From: Panax quinquefolius
Lineage: Eukaryota; Streptophyta; Magnoliopsida; Apiales; Araliaceae
Direction: 5' to 3'
Assembly (NCBI GenBank): GCA_020205615.1
Contig: CM035153.1
Coordinates: 77,382,471-77,446,470 of the forward strand
DNA: 64,000 bases
Part shown: piece by piece, positions 36,130-48,235 of the stretch
How positions within the stretch are numbered: position 1 is the stretch's first letter
Layout: each line of letters opens with the position of its first letter
The notes under the pieces: model-generated
Seen by the model: the letters and a program-made list of their open reading frames with translations, nothing else
What the model was told of the DNA's origin: nothing
Database searches by the model: none
Made by a program: the position numbers and the translations under genes

Positions 36130-37239
36130 TCAGTTCATCATATCCATGAAGGCAACATGAGCATTAGTCAATCCAAAAGACATGACTAGGAATTCGTAAT
36201 GCCCGTACCGAGTTCTGAAAGCAGTCTTTGGAATGTCATCAGTTTTTATCTTTAACTGATGATATCCAGAATAAAGATCGATATTTGAAAAGAATTTGAC
36301 TCCTTGCAACTGGTCAAGTAAGTCATCAATGCGTGGCAATGAATACCTATTTTTGATGATAACATAATTTAACTCCCGATAGTCAATACAAAGTCGCAAA
36401 CTTCCATCCTTTTTCTTTACGAATAGAATAGAAGCGCCCCAAAGAGACATACTAGGATGAATGAAACCGATGTCTAACAATTCCTGCAGTTGGGTTTTTA
36501 ACTCCTGAAGTTCAATAGGAGCCCTTCGATATGGGGCTTTAGAAATGGGTTTTGTATCAGGTTCAAGGTCGATACAAAATTCGATTCCATGCTCTGGGGG
36601 TAGGCCAGGAAGTTCTTCAGGGAATACATCAGGAAATTTATTAACAATAAGAATATCATTCAAATCTGACGTATTTTTGTTTAAATCCGTGACATGGGCT
36701 AAGAAAGCTTGACATCCATTTTTCAATAAACGAATAACTTTATGGCTTGATATGACAGTAATTGACTTTAGTGGTTTAGTTGCTTGAATTCGCATAATAG
36801 GTTGGTTAGGAATATGAAAACTAACAACCTTACAAAAATAATCAATTTTAGCATGATGAGTAGTTAACCAATTAATCCCTAAAATCACATCAAATGCAAG
36901 TATTTTTAAAGAGATAAGATCGATAGGTAACGAGCGGTTGCCAATTTGAATCAAACAAGACTTATAAATAGTGGATGTAATGAAGGATTCTCCCAACGGA
37001 GTTTCAATAGATAAGTCAAAGTTTAATTTCCCCGGAGTTAAATTTAAACGTTGAGCGCAAGTAGGAGAAATAAAAGAATGGGTAGAACCGGTATCAAATA
37101 AGGTATAGACTTCGTAAGAGTTTATGATTAGCTTACCCGTGATAACCTCGTTCGGGTTCCTCGCTTTTTGGGAGGTCACGGCAAACGCTCTCCCTTGAAC
37201 TACCGGCTTTGACTTGTCTGGGATGACATTTTGTGTCAC
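36130..37239 (-). pseudogene. Element G protease and N-terminal RT, long open segment
   Basis: A 369-codon minus-strand frame without stops. It begins with the pre-protease segment [20 protein letters not shown], has a complete retropepsin site [22 protein letters not shown] (the second protease landmark), the linker [20 protein letters not shown], and RT motifs [19 protein letters not shown] and [11 protein letters not shown]. It ends at a stop shortly before the FIDD box. It is the best preserved coding stretch of the window and gives a good anchor for naming the family. Ala-His replaces the usual Ala-Pro after LTNA. Confidence 0.9.
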
Positions 37240-37259
37240 CGTCCCAACTTAACTTGGCT

Positions 37260-38352
37260 TCACTGCACAACAAAATCGAGATAGGTGACCTTCTCTTCCG
37301 CAATTATAACATGCTTTGGACTGCATCGTGCAGTTTGAACTGATGTGTCCCTCCCCTTCGCATTTGAAGCATACAGTTGGTGGTCATTCTCCTTCCTTAA
37401 CAAAGGTTGCTGGTGCTGACGTCTTTTCATCATTATTGAATCTCCTCTTCTTGAAATTTCAACTTCTATTATCTTAGCCATGATTACCACCAAAGTGGTT
37501 ACCATTTCTAGCATGTTGATTTCCTCCACGTTTATTGTCACCACTTTGATGACTGCTACCACTGGTATTATCATTTTTCCGGCTGCTATCTCTTGGTTGG
37601 GTTGACTCATTATCTCGCTCCAATAACTGAGCCCTATTTACAACATCTGAATACAAACACAGTTTATGAGAAATGAGGAATTGACATATTTTGGGTTTTA
37701 AACCTCTTAGAAACATCCACGTCATACGCTCCTCATTATTAACCAAATTGAATGCAAACTGGGATAACTCAGCAAACTTAACCTCGTACTGCTATACAGT
37801 CATATTATTTTGCTCTAACTTGATGAATTCCACCTCCTTCATGTGACGAATACTTTCAGGAAAGTACTTATCGTTGAACAGTTCATGGAACTTCTCCCAA
37901 GACATCTTTAGTGCGGCATGCTGAGTACGCTTTATAGATTCCCACCAGTAATCTGCCTCTCCTTGCAACATGAAGGTGGCAAAGGGAAACATTTCTTCCT
38001 CAGAGCATCCCAAGACATCAAATATCTTGGTTATCTTCTTTATCTATATTTCCGCCTTAAGTGGTTCTGGCTTTCCCAAAAACTCGGGTGGTCCCAGCTC
38101 CTTGAACTACTTAGCGGTGACCATCTGAGAGTTTCCAGTGTTTCCACCTATATTTTGCACATAAGTCTCTCTCGCCTGATGTGGCATAAATTGCAGAAAG
38201 CCTCTGAACATCCAATTGTTCATCATTTTGTCGGTGTTGTTGTTCACATGAGGATTATTGCTTTCTTGATGCACATTATCCTGGTTATTGATCTGTGGTG
38301 ACTCAACATTCTCCTGTGCTCCATTGCTTATCTCAACATTTTCAGATGCCAT
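37260..38352 (-). pseudogene. Element G gag with nucleocapsid, degraded
   Basis: Start ATG 38350-38352 (minus) gives MASENVEISN and an Asn/Gln-rich N-terminus. A TAG interrupts before FKELGPPEF. Capsid follows with FATFMLQGEADYWWESIKR and FNDKYFPESIRHMKEVEF, then a stop in VSQYE, then NEERMTWMFLRGLKP and a Gly/Asn-rich linker. After another frame change the knuckles read CFKCEGEGHISSNC and CYNCGREGHLSRFC with all zinc ligands present. Same layout as H gag. Confidence 0.85.
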
Positions 38353-38525
38353 TTTCAAATACTGTCACAAAACAAGGGTTAATTGACATACCACAAAATA
38401 CCCCTATATTCTGACCAACCAATTAAATAACAAATAAGCTTAGGTAGGTCATACTAGCGAAGGATTTACCCATCTCTGCCCTCCTAGTTCTAGTCTCACA
38501 TCTCAGCAAAGGATCATATCCCCAA
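38353..38525 (-). other. Short leader of element G
   Basis: Only about 170 bases separate the primer site and gag, so this family has no room for the extra coiled-coil ORF seen in A-C. Confidence 0.7.
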
Positions 38526-38537
38526 GTTCTAATACCA
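38526..38537 (-). other. Primer-binding site of element G
   Basis: Minus strand TGGTATTAGAAC, two bases inside the LTR. It departs from tRNA-Met consensus at two positions, both explained by transitions. Confidence 0.75.
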
Positions 38538-39663
38538 ACTGTGATACCCCCAAAATAGGTATACATCACCCATCTTGAGTCACCAAATATATGGTACATA
38601 ATACAAATACAAACTTAATTATACAATATAAGTTGAGAGTTTTTACATGAATATTGTCTTCAAGACAATATCCAAACTCAAATGGAGTCATCATTACAAT
38701 TATTGTCACACTATTTTATAAAATAGTGAGGACTACTACAGCCACCATCTCGGACCGTCACTCCATTCCTCGACTAATCCTGGCTATGTTCTCATTCCCT
38801 GAAGAGAACAATGAAAGTAAAAGGGTGACCTCAACTAGCCCAGTAAGAAATATTATGAGTAAGATAATGCAGAATATATTATTGTTAGCCTTCAACAGTG
38901 TTAAACTGATAAAATATGATAAACATCAAGTTTAACTGCAGCGGAATAAGCAATCCATTAGAAGAGTCAAGTAGAGCGTGATATCTACTATCTTTTATGA
39001 TTTTGAAAGTTTATCATCAATTTTATCGCTGAGACTCAACTTAATAAAAAATCAACATCACTGAATTATCCATGCACTACATGCCACGAATTATCCATGC
39101 ACTACGGGCTAAGGATATTCTTGTTTTCACCAATGGTCATGATCATGCTCACAACTGTCCATTAATGCACTATGGGCCAATGAGAACATTTACCACATCA
39201 TTTGTAACATTACAGGTCATGATTATACCGAATAATCCCTTGTCATAATCATACCAATCAATTGTCCATCTATGCACTACGGGCTAAAGATGACTTTCAT
39301 AAGAATATAAGCATGAGGATGATGACAATGATATAAGAATTCAATTAAATGAAAGGAAAGGATAAATTTTAAAGATTTATAATTTAATTTATCCAGGATT
39401 CAATAATGTCTAAATTGTCAACATGATACTGCTTTGTGGAGTAAAATTCAAGAATAATATTGTATCAAAAATAATTTGAACAGAAAAGAAATCTATTTTT
39501 ATCATGAATAGTACCCCGGGTGAATAGTTCCCAAGTGAATAATACCCCATGAAAAGTAATTCGAGAATAGTACCCCGTGAATAGTACCCCGGCATGAAAA
39601 GATCAATAATTATCAAGAATGATCAGAATAATATTTTCATGAAAAGATACTAGATGAAGTGTA

Positions 39664-39715
39664 AATTTCAAGGATATTCTACTAATTTCAAGGATATTCT
39701 ACTAATTTCAAGGAG
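39664..39715. repeat. 20-base tandem repeat in G LTR
   Basis: AATTTCAAGGATATTCTACT is present twice in full (39664-39703) and a third partial copy follows. The H LTR has a single equivalent, so the expansion is local to this copy. Confidence 0.85.
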
Positions 39716-40032
39716 TATAGAAGCCATACTTTAACAAAATGAGTGTATAATTTGGAATTTGAAATGAAATAATATTACTTACATACTACAAAGTATGGAA
39801 GAAAATATTATTTCTTACGAATATTGAACAAAAATAATATCCTTTACCTTAAAAAGAAGAGTATTCCAACTGGTATAGAGAGGATATTCTTGAAGAAAAC
39901 TTTCACTTTTTTCTATACTCAAAGCTTTCTAAAACTCGAAAGAAATATACTCAATATTATACAAGAAGAATTCTTTGATTCTGGTGTGATTTTTAATTCT
40001 AAACTAAGCATCCTATATATATATATATATAA

Positions 40033-40117
40033 CCTTTGCCTTACGGCAAAGGAAAACATACACACACCCACATTTTTTCCAAATCCCTCCCACCCCCACA
40101 TGTCATCCACATGTGGG
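40033..40117. other. Two perfect hairpins between TA tracts in the G LTR
   Basis: CCTTTGCCTTACGGCAAAGG (40033-40052) is an 8-pair stem with a 4-base loop. CCCACATGT..ACATGTGGG (40095-40117) is a 9-pair stem with a 5-base loop. They sit between TA-rich tracts that probably contain the promoter of G (minus strand). Confidence 0.75.
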
Positions 40118-41298
40118 CCCCACCATAATATATATATATATATATATATATACTTATATTGTAAGACCCAACTTTTATGAACAAAGAATAATTTTCCTCG
40201 AAATATATTTTTGAATATTATGGTGTGGATATGATATAATGTTATAGTTGTGGGTAATATTTACAAATTTTGCAAGGTAAGCAAGTTGTTATAAAATATT
40301 CGATTGGTCGGGGAATATTCGTACGATGGCACAATCATTGGTGGACCCCGTAAAAGAAGTATTGTCGTAGTTAGAAAATGACAGAATTATGTTTTTATAA
40401 AAATAACGGTGAAAGTTTTACCCTTAAATTGTTAAACAACCCAGCGGTAAAAGTACAGTAATACGCGTGGTTGCATAGTAGCAGACGATATTGATTATTG
40501 ATGTTTACGTGAGAAGTCACTCAGTTATACTTAATTATTTTTACAGTAATTGCTGCATAATATCTCTCATATTATTGATTCAATTATTGTCACAGTATCA
40601 ATATTTTATAATATTAAATCAATAATTGAAATGACAAAGTTATTCATATTATTATTTGCAATATTGACGATGTCTAGAAAGTTTTGTCGAGGAGAGGTTT
40701 GGTCACCTAATTGTGCGCCAATAGGAAGAAATCCTTATCGGAAAGCCCCCTCTTTCCTGGGAATGATTTGGTTGTTAAATATTGTGAGATATAATATTAA
40801 TGATGAATAAGTTCGTGTTGATTAAAGATGAAATTGATAGTTCTATTGTGTTGGGATTATTAGTGTTAGTGGAAATTGACATATATTTCGATAATAATTG
40901 ATGTCTGGAGGATATATTGACCAATCGGGTAATTAATCGGATAAATAAACAATTAATTGTTATTAATTAACATGCGTATAACTATTTGTTGACACGTGTT
41001 TACTATTGATTTACATGCATGTACTATTAGGGGAGGTGGTGCAAGATTGATAATACTTGCATGACTAAATTAAAAATGGAGGTATAGATGAATGTACTAT
41101 ATTGTAACTATTTTTTCACATGTATAGAACTATTTATTCACATGAATGTACTATTGATTAACATTATATACTATTAGGGGAGGTGGTGCAAGTTTGATAA
41201 TACTTGCATGACTAAAATAAAAATGAAGGAAAAGATAAATGTATTACACTGTAATATTTTGAGCCCCAAAACGTGAAATTATTGAAACTATATTTTCC

Positions 41299-41306
41299 TA
41301 TAAATA
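41299..41306 (+). promoter_or_regulatory. TATA box of H LTR
   Basis: TATAAATA in CCTATAAATAAATGCTC. The D LTR has the same box in CCTATAAATAGGGTGC (51434-51441). Confidence 0.65.
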
Positions 41307-41693
41307 AATGCTCATTCTTTTTTCATTCTCACCAATTCATTAAGACTCACAAGAGAAATTATAGCGAGAGAAGCTATAAAGAGAGAAGCTATAGAGAAAA
41401 AGAAGAAGAGAAGTCTGCTACCTCACTATTCCAGTATCCAGTCTTCTTCTGAGGTAAGGGATATTATTTTTGTTCAGTATTCATAAGGAATAATATTTTC
41501 TTCCATACTATGTAATATGTGAGTAATATTATTTCATCTCGTATTCGTACTCATACCCTCATTTTGTTAAAGTATTGCTTCTATACTCCGTGAAATTAGT
41601 ACAATATCCTTGAAATTTGTGCTTCATCTAGTATCATTTCACAAGGATATTTTCTGCACATTCTTGTTAAATTTTAAGCTTTTCATGTCGGAG

Positions 41694-41850
41694 TACTGTC
41701 TATGAGTACTATTCATTTATACGGTACTATTCACAAAGTACTATTCACGAGTAATATTCATAAAGTACTATTCATGAGTATTATTCATAAAGTACTATTC
41801 ATAGGGTACTATTCCTGAAGTACTATTCACCCAGAGTACTATTCATGAAA
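41694..41850 (+). repeat. Short tandem repeat of TACTATTCAYGA units in H LTR
   Basis: About ten TACTATTCA units, with variants, separated by CGAG, TGAG or AAAG. The same unit recurs in D at 51711-51880 and, in reverse, in G at 39505-39600. Confidence 0.85.
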
Positions 41851-42811
41851 CAAATTGATTGTTTTTCGGTCCAAATCATTTTTGATACAATATTATTCTT
41901 GAATTTTACTCCACAAAGCAGTATCATGTTGGCAATATGAACATTATTGAATTCAGGATAAATTAAATTATAAATCTTTAAAATTTATCCTTTGCTTTCT
42001 TTTAATTGAATTCTTATATCATTGTCATCATCCTCATGCTTATTTTGTGATGAAAGTCATCTGTGGCTTACATGCATAGATGGACTATTGATTGGTATGA
42101 TTATGACCAGGGATCATTCGGTATAATCATGACTCGTAATGTTACAAATAATGTGGTAAAAGTCCTCATTGGCCAGTAGTGCATTGATGGACAGCTGTTG
42201 GTATGATTATGACCAGTGATTATTCGGTATAATCATGACCATTCATGATTACATGAATATCTTTAGCCCGTAGTGCAGGGATGATTCAATGATGTGGTTT
42301 ATTTATTAAGCTGAGTCTTAGTGATAAAGTTGATGAAAAACTTTTTAAATCATAAAAGATAGTAGATATCACGCTCAACTTGACTCTTCTAATGGATTGC
42401 TTATTCCGCTGCTGTTAACCTTGATGTTTATTGTATTTTATAAGTTTAACATTATTGAAGGATAATGATAATTTATTCTGCATTATCTTGGTCATAATAT
42501 TTCTTACTAGGCTAGTTAAGCTCACCTTTTTGCTTTCATTGTTCTCTTCAGGAAATGAGAACATAGCCGGGATTAGTCGGGGAATGTAGTGATGGTCCGA
42601 GATGGTGTTATAGCAGTCCTGACTATTCTATAAAATAGTGTGACAATAAATGTAATGAGCACTCCATTTGAGCTTGGATATTGTCTAGAAGACAATATTC
42701 GTGTAAAAACTCTGAGCTCATGTTTTATAATTAAGTTTGTATTTGTATTCAGTACCATGTATTTGGCGACCCAAGATGGGTAATGTATACCTATTTTAGG
42801 GGCGTCACAGT

Positions 42812-42823
42812 TGGTATCAAACC
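42812..42823 (+). other. Primer-binding site of element H
   Basis: TGGTATCAAACC two bases after the LTR, tRNA-Met type with two differences. Confidence 0.8.
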
Positions 42824-43000
42824 TTAGGGATATGATCCCTAGCTGAGATGTGAGACAAGAACTAGGAGGGGAGAGACGGGGAATTCCTTCGCTAGTATGA
42901 CCTACCTAAGTTTATTTGGTATTTAATTTTTCAGTCAGAGTATAGGGATATATAATATGTGACATGTCAATTAACCCTTGTTTTGTGGTAGCGTTTGAAA

Positions 43001-44090
43001 ATGGCATCTGAAAATGTTGAGATCAACAATGAAGCACATGAGACCGTTGAGTCACCAACGATTAATACCCAGGATAATGTGCATCAGGAAGAAAATAATC
43101 CTCAGGAAAATAACAAAACTGACAAAATGATGAATGATGGGATGTTCAAAGGCTTTATGCAATTCATTAAACATCAGAAGAGAACGACTCCTGTTCAAAA
43201 TACAGGTGGAAACACTGGCAACTCTCGGACGGTCACTGCTAAGAAATTCAAGGAGCTGGGACCACCAGAGTTTTTTGGAGAGCCAAAACTGCTTAAGGCT
43301 GAGATGTGGATAAAGTAGATCACCAAGATATTTGATGTCTTGGGATGCTTCAAGGAACAAAAGGTTCCCTTTACCACCTTCATGTTGTGAGGAGAGGCGG
43401 TATTCTTGGTGGGAATCAGAAGCGATTTAACTGCTTTGCATAAAGATGTCTTGGGAGAAGTTCCAAGAACTGTTCAACGACAAGTAGTTTCCCGAAAGTA
43501 TTCATCACATTAAGGAGGTAGAGTTCATCAAACTAGAGCAAAACAATATAACTGTGTCGCAGTACGAAGCTAGGTTTGCCGAGTTGTCCCGATTTGCATC
43601 ACACTTGGTTGATAATGAGGAGAGAATGACGCGGATGTTTCTAAGAGGTTTGAAACCTGAGATACGTATGTACCTTATCTCTCATAAAATGTGTTTGTAT
43701 TCAGATATTATAAATAGGGCTCAGTTATTGGAGCGTAATAATGAGTCAACTAACCAAGAGAGAGCAGCCGACAAATCGATAATACCAGTGGTAGCAGTCA
43801 TCAAAGCAGTGACAACAAACATGGAGGTAATTAACATGCCAAAAATGGTAACTACTTCAGTAGTAATCATAGCCAAGATAATAGGAGTGGAAATTTCAAA
43901 AAGAGGAGATTCAACAATGATGGAAAGACGTCAGCACCAGCACCCGTTAAAAAAGAAGGAGAACGACCATCGATCGTATGCTTCAAATGCGGAAGAGAGG
44001 GACACATCAGTCCAAACTATGCAATGCAGTCCAAAGCATGTTACAATTGTGGAAAAGAAGGTCACCTAGCCCGATTTTATCATGCATCAA
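43001..44090 (+). pseudogene. Element H gag with nucleocapsid, degraded
   Basis: From ATG 43001-43003 the frame reads MASENVEINNE and runs to TAG 43316-43318 after AEMWIK. The capsid middle is broken by frameshifts; from 43554 it resumes with YEARFAELSRFASHLVDNEE and MFLRGLKPEIRMYLISHK. A frameshift after NNEST moves the track into a lysine-rich shadow frame, while the true frame gives knuckles CFKCGREGHISPNY and CYNCGKEGHLARFY. Both have lost the last Cys to Tyr, so zinc binding would be impaired. Confidence 0.85.
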
Positions 44091-45775
44091 AGTCAAAACC
44101 AGCTGGGATGGATGCATCAAAGGCCGTCCCAGACAAGACAAAACCGGTAGTTCAAGGGAGAGCATTTGTTGTAAACTCCCAAAAAGCGAGGAATCTGAAT
44201 GAGGTGATCACGGGTAAGCTAATCATAAACTCTTGCATATTCTATAACTTATTTGATATCGGTTATACCCATTCATTTATTTCTCCTACTTGTGCTCAAC
44301 ATTTAAATTTAACTCCGGAGAAATTAGACTTTGATTTATCTATTGAAACTTCATTGGGAGAAACCTTCATTACATCCACTGTTTATAAGTCTTGTTTGAT
44401 TCAAATCAGTAACCGCACATTACCCGTCGATCTTATCTCTTTGAAAATAATTGCATTTCATGTGATTTTAGGGATTGATTGGTTAACTACTCATCATGCT
44501 AAAATTGATTATTTTTGTAAGGTTGTTAGCTTTCATATTCCTAACCAACCTATTATGCGAATTCAAGCAACCAAACCACTAAAGTCAATCACTGTCATAT
44601 CAAGCCATAAAGCTATTCGTTTATTGAAAAATGGATGTCAAGATTTCTTAGCCCATGTCACGGATTTAAATAAAAATACGTCAGATTTGAATGATATTTC
44701 TATTGTTAATAAATTTCTTGACGTATTCCCTGAAGAACTTCCTGGCTTGCCCCTAGAGCGTGAAATTGAATTTTGTATTGACCTTGAACCTGGTACAAAA
44801 CCCATTTCCAAAGCCCTATATCGAATGGCTCTTATTGAACTTCAGGAGTTAAAAACCTAACTACAGGAATTGTTAGACATCAGTTTCATTCATCCTAGTA
44901 AGTCTCCTTGGGGTTCTCCTGTTCTATTCGTGAAGAAGAAAGATTGAAGTATGAGACTTTGTATTAATTATCGGGACTTGAATCATGTCACCATCAAAAA
45001 TAGGTACCCGTTACCTCATATTGATGATCTCTTTGACCAGTTGCAAGGTGCCAAATTCTTTTCAAAGATCGATCTTCATTCCGGATATCATCAATTAAAG
45101 ATTAAAACTGATGACATTCCAAGAACTGCTTTCAGAACTCGGTACAGGCATTACGAATTCCTAGTCATGTCTTTTGGATTGACTAATGCTCCTGCTGCCT
45201 TTATAGATATGATGAACCGAGTATTCAATGAATATTTGAATCACTTTGTGGTTGTCTTTATTGATGACATCCTCAATTACTCCAAAAGCCGTGAAGATCA
45301 TGAGTAACACTTGAGGTTGATACTCCAAAAGCTTCGTGAAAACAAGATATATGCCAAGTTAAAGAAATGCGAGTTCTGGCTAGAGGAAGTAGCATTCCGT
45401 GGGAACATGATATCAAATCACAGAATATCTATTGACCCAAAAAAGATTAAAGCAATTCAAAGTTAGGAGCAACCTAAGTCAGTGACCAAATTATGTAGCT
45501 TTCTGGGCTTAGTTGGTTATTATCGGAGATTTATGGAAGGATTTTCTCGAATCGCTACTCCATTAACTCAGTTAACTTGTAAAGATATAAAATTCGGTTG
45601 GAGCGAGAAATGTGATAAGAGTTTTCAAGAACTCAAGAGGAGACTCATTTCAGCACCTGTTCTGAAGATACTATCTGGTTCAGAGGGATTTGTCATATAC
45701 AACGATGCTTCAGGCAAAGGTTTAGGATGTGTTCTCATGAAACATGAGAAAGTCATAGCCTACGCCTCATGACAA
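44091..45775 (+). pseudogene. Element H protease, RT and start of RNase H, degraded
   Basis: The protease site is altered from FDTGST to FDIGYT (Thr to Ile, Ser to Tyr), keeping the Asp. Then DVILGIDWL-like VILGIDWL, linker [20 protein letters not shown], stop at 44858-44860, and SPWGSPVLFVKKKD with TGA. RT continues at 44951 with [20 protein letters not shown] and FIDDILNYS; stop at 45305-45307. From 45482 the thumb (FLGLVGYYRRF) and RNase H start ([17 protein letters not shown]) follow to a stop at 45770-45772. Confidence 0.88.
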
Positions 45776-46110
45776 CTCAAAGAATATTAGAGGAATTATC
45801 ATACTCATAATCTAGAATTGGCAGCTGCCGTTTTTGTGCTTAAGACTTGGAGGAATTACCAGTATGGAAAGAAGGTGGAGATCTATACGGATCATAAAAG
45901 CCTCAAATATTTCTTCACTCAAAAGGAACTCAATATGCGGCAACAATGATGGCTTGAGCTGTTAAAAGATTACGATCATACAATTCAATACCATCTTGAA
46001 AAAAAGAACGTAGTAGCTAGCACATTAAGTAGAAGATCATATGCAGGTACGAGTGCGATATTGTCAACGCAAAGGCCCATTTTGCATGACTTACAAAGGA
46101 TAGAGATATA
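45776..46110 (+). pseudogene. Element H RNase H, distal part
   Basis: Frame with [39 protein letters not shown], a TGA after NMRQQ, and [16 protein letters not shown]. It equals the region of G that is split by copia I. It ends with a stop after LQRIEI. Confidence 0.85.
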
Positions 46111-47620
46111 GTTAAAGACTTTAGGGACCCATGTGATGATGGCGAATATACAAGTAGAACCGATTTTAATCTATAAAGTTAAAGATGCTCAAGCTATAGA
46201 CCTGGAGCTGATGCGTATGAGGAAGAAAGTTCAAGAAGGTGCTATTCCGGAAGCAAGAATCGATGAAGAAGGAATAATTCCAGTCAACTCTAGACTTTAT
46301 GTTCCAAAAGATTTTGACTTGAAGTATAAAATCATGATGGAGGCGCACAACACATTGTTTGCAATCCATCCTGGGAGTACCAAAATGTATCGTGATCTTC
46401 AACATACATTTTAGTGGAGCAATATAAAGAGAGAGATGGCGAGGTTTATCTCAAGGTGTCTAACTTGTCAACGAGTCAAGGCGGAGCATCAAGTGCCTAA
46501 AGGTCCATTGCAACCACTTGAAATTCTAGAATAGAAGTGGGAGAACATTACCATGGATTTCATTACTGGTCTTCCCAAGGTTTCTCAAGGCATAGATGTG
46601 ATTTGGATCATTTTTGAAAGATTGATCAAGTCTGCTCATTTCTTACCGATACGAGAAACTTATACACTTGAACGTCTAGCTCGTATATACATAAAAGATA
46701 TTGTAAGATTGCTTGGTATGCCTATATCCATAGTTTCTGATCGAGACCCAAGATTCAATTCAAGATTTTGGGTTAGTTTGCAAAAAGATATGGGCACAAA
46801 TTTACGATTTAGTTCGGCATGTCGTCATCAAATGGACGGGCAGTCAGAGAGGACTATTCAAACTCCTGAAGATTTATTAAGACTCTGTGTCCTTTTGGGA
46901 CAAGTTCTTACCATTGGTGGAGTTTTCCTATAACAACAGTTATCAAGCAAGTATTGGCATAGCTCCATTTGAGGCGTTGTATGGAAGAAAGTGTTGTTCT
47001 CTAGTATGCTGGGATGAGGTGGGTGAAGCAACGTTGTTGGGACCGGAGTTGGTACGTATGACTACATAAATGATTCAAACGATCCGATAATGTATAAAAA
47101 CCTCACAAGATCGACAAAAGAGTTATGTTTATCTTCATCGAAAAGACGTGGAATTCAATATTGGAGATCATGTGTTGTTACGTGTTGCTCCATGGAAAGG
47201 AGTTGCGAGATTTGGAAAGAAAGGAAAGCTCAATCCTTGATTCATTGGCCCATTTGTAGTCCTCGATCGAGTAGGAACTGTGGCTTATAGACTCGCCTTA
47301 CCACTAAGAATGTCTGGTGTTCATAAAGTTTTTCACATATCTATGTTATGTAAATATGTGAAAGACAAAAACCACATTATTGAATTAGAACCGGATGAGA
47401 TAGTAGAAGATTCAACGTATGAAGAGGTACCTGTTAAAATCTTGGATACGAAGGATCATATTCTACGCTCCAAGGTTATATCTCAAGTCAAAGTTTTGTG
47501 GAGAAACAACGATGTGGAGGAAATGACTTGGGAGTTAGAATCTGAAATGAAGTCAAGGTATCCTCACCTCTTCGACATACCAGGTATGTACCCTAATTTC
47601 GATGGTAAAATATCATAAGA
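46111..47620 (+). pseudogene. Element H integrase and chromodomain-like tail, degraded
   Basis: Zinc part: HNTLFAIHPGSTKMYRDL and CLTCQRV with all four ligands (H, H, C, C). Core: TMDFITGLPK with the first Asp, SIVSDRDPRFNSRF with the second, and GQSERTIQ with the Glu; the D-D-E triad is therefore present, though stops precede WSNI and KWEN. After 46880 the frame shifts: LPLVEFSYNNSYQASIGIAP. The tail 47280-47618 reads [20 protein letters not shown] and WRNNDVEEMTWELE, with the conserved Trp intact, and ends at TAA 47616-47618. Confidence 0.88.
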
Positions 47621-47629
47621 AGGGGAGGT
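47618..47629 (+). other. Polypurine tract of element H
   Basis: AGAAGGGGAGGT directly before the 3' LTR start. Confidence 0.85.
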
Positions 47630-48235
47630 TGTAAGACCCCAACTTTTATGAATAAAGAATAATTTTTCTTGAAATATATTTTTGAATATTATGGTGTGGA
47701 TATGATATAATGTTATAGTTGTGGGTAATATTTACAAATTTTGTAAGGTAAGCAAGTTGTTATAAAATATTCGATTGGTCGGGAAATATTCGTTTTAACA
47801 GGAAATATTTGTACGACGACACAATCATTAATTGGACCCCAATGGCGGAAGTATTGTCGTAGTTAAGAAACGCATGAATTATCTTTTTATAAAAATAACG
47901 GCCAAAGTTTTACCGTTAAACTGTTGAACTACCCGGTGGAAAAAGTACAGTAATACGTGTGGTTGCATAGTAGCACACGGTATTGATTATTGATGCTTAC
48001 GTGAGAAGTCACTCAGTTATACTCAATTATTGCTACAGTAATTGATGTATAATATCTCTCATATTATTGATTTAATTATCACAATATTAATATTTTATAT
48101 TATTAAATCAATAATTGTGACTACAAAGTTGTTCATATTATTATTTGCAATATTGACGATGTCTAGAAAGTTCTGTCAATGAGAGGTTTGGTCACCTAAT
48201 TGCTAGCAAATAGGGAGAAATCCTTATCGGAAAGC
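47630..48235 (+). repeat. 3' LTR of element H, first 606 bases
   Basis: Matches the start of the 5' LTR and breaks after CCTTATCGGAAAGC, where the C LTR begins. The remainder should lie right of the window, beyond C. Confidence 0.9.

Larger units (their letters stand above)
23949..40159 (-). mobile_element. Element G: Ty3/gypsy (chromovirus-like) retrotransposon, interrupted by copia I
   Basis: Minus-strand order: partial 5' LTR (38540-40159), primer site, gag, protease, RT, RNase H, then 9.2 kb of copia element, rest of RNase H, integrase, chromodomain-like tail, purine tract, partial 3' LTR (23949-24543). It is the same family as H and solo LTR D and differs from A/B/C/F in LTR and in lacking the extra ORF. 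Both LTRs are cut by other elements (F at the left, H at the right), making it the oldest layer here. Confidence 0.88.
38540..40159 (-). repeat. 5' LTR of element G, 3' 1.6 kb only
   Basis: Ends (minus) GGGGGTATCACA next to the primer site and matches the second half of the H LTR. It stops at the H insertion at 40160. It includes the U5-type repeat of GAATAGTACCCCG units (39505-39600), a 20-base triplication (39664-39715), two hairpins (40033-40117) and TA tracts (40014-40030, 40128-40152). Confidence 0.85.
40160..42809 (+). repeat. 5' LTR of element H
   Basis: Starts TGTAAGACCC and ends GGGGCGTCACA; 2650 bases. It holds a TATA box, an array of TACTATTCA units (41694-41850), GTAGTGCA hairpin-like repeats (about 42058-42270) and the conserved hairpin with CAG (to 42551). 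Confidence 0.92.
40160..48235 (+). mobile_element. Element H: Ty3/gypsy (chromovirus-like) retrotransposon, 3' LTR cut by C
   Basis: 5' LTR (40160-42809), primer site, gag, protease, RT, RNase H, integrase, chromodomain-like tail, purine tract and the first 606 bases of the 3' LTR (47630-48235). Same family as G, opposite orientation, and inserted in G's 5' LTR. The expected target duplication (TATAT to the left) cannot be checked because the right end is off the window. Confidence 0.9.

Noticed and set aside
37260..37610. Val/Ile/Lys-rich ORF overlapping G gag, with a similar one in H (43554-44069)
   Set aside because: It is the shifted frame of the Asn/Ser/Gly-rich gag linker; the true frame carries the zinc knuckles.
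39824..40180. 118-codon plus-strand ORF in the G LTR
   Set aside because: It spans TA tracts and the junction with H and encodes low-complexity Ile/Tyr; chance frame.
41694..41850. CRISPR-like array
   Set aside because: Units are about 14 bases, degenerate, without unique spacers, and lie in a plant LTR.
23949..48235. G and H as one large inverted duplication
   Set aside because: They differ at many positions, have separate LTRs and different stops, and are better explained as two insertions of one family.
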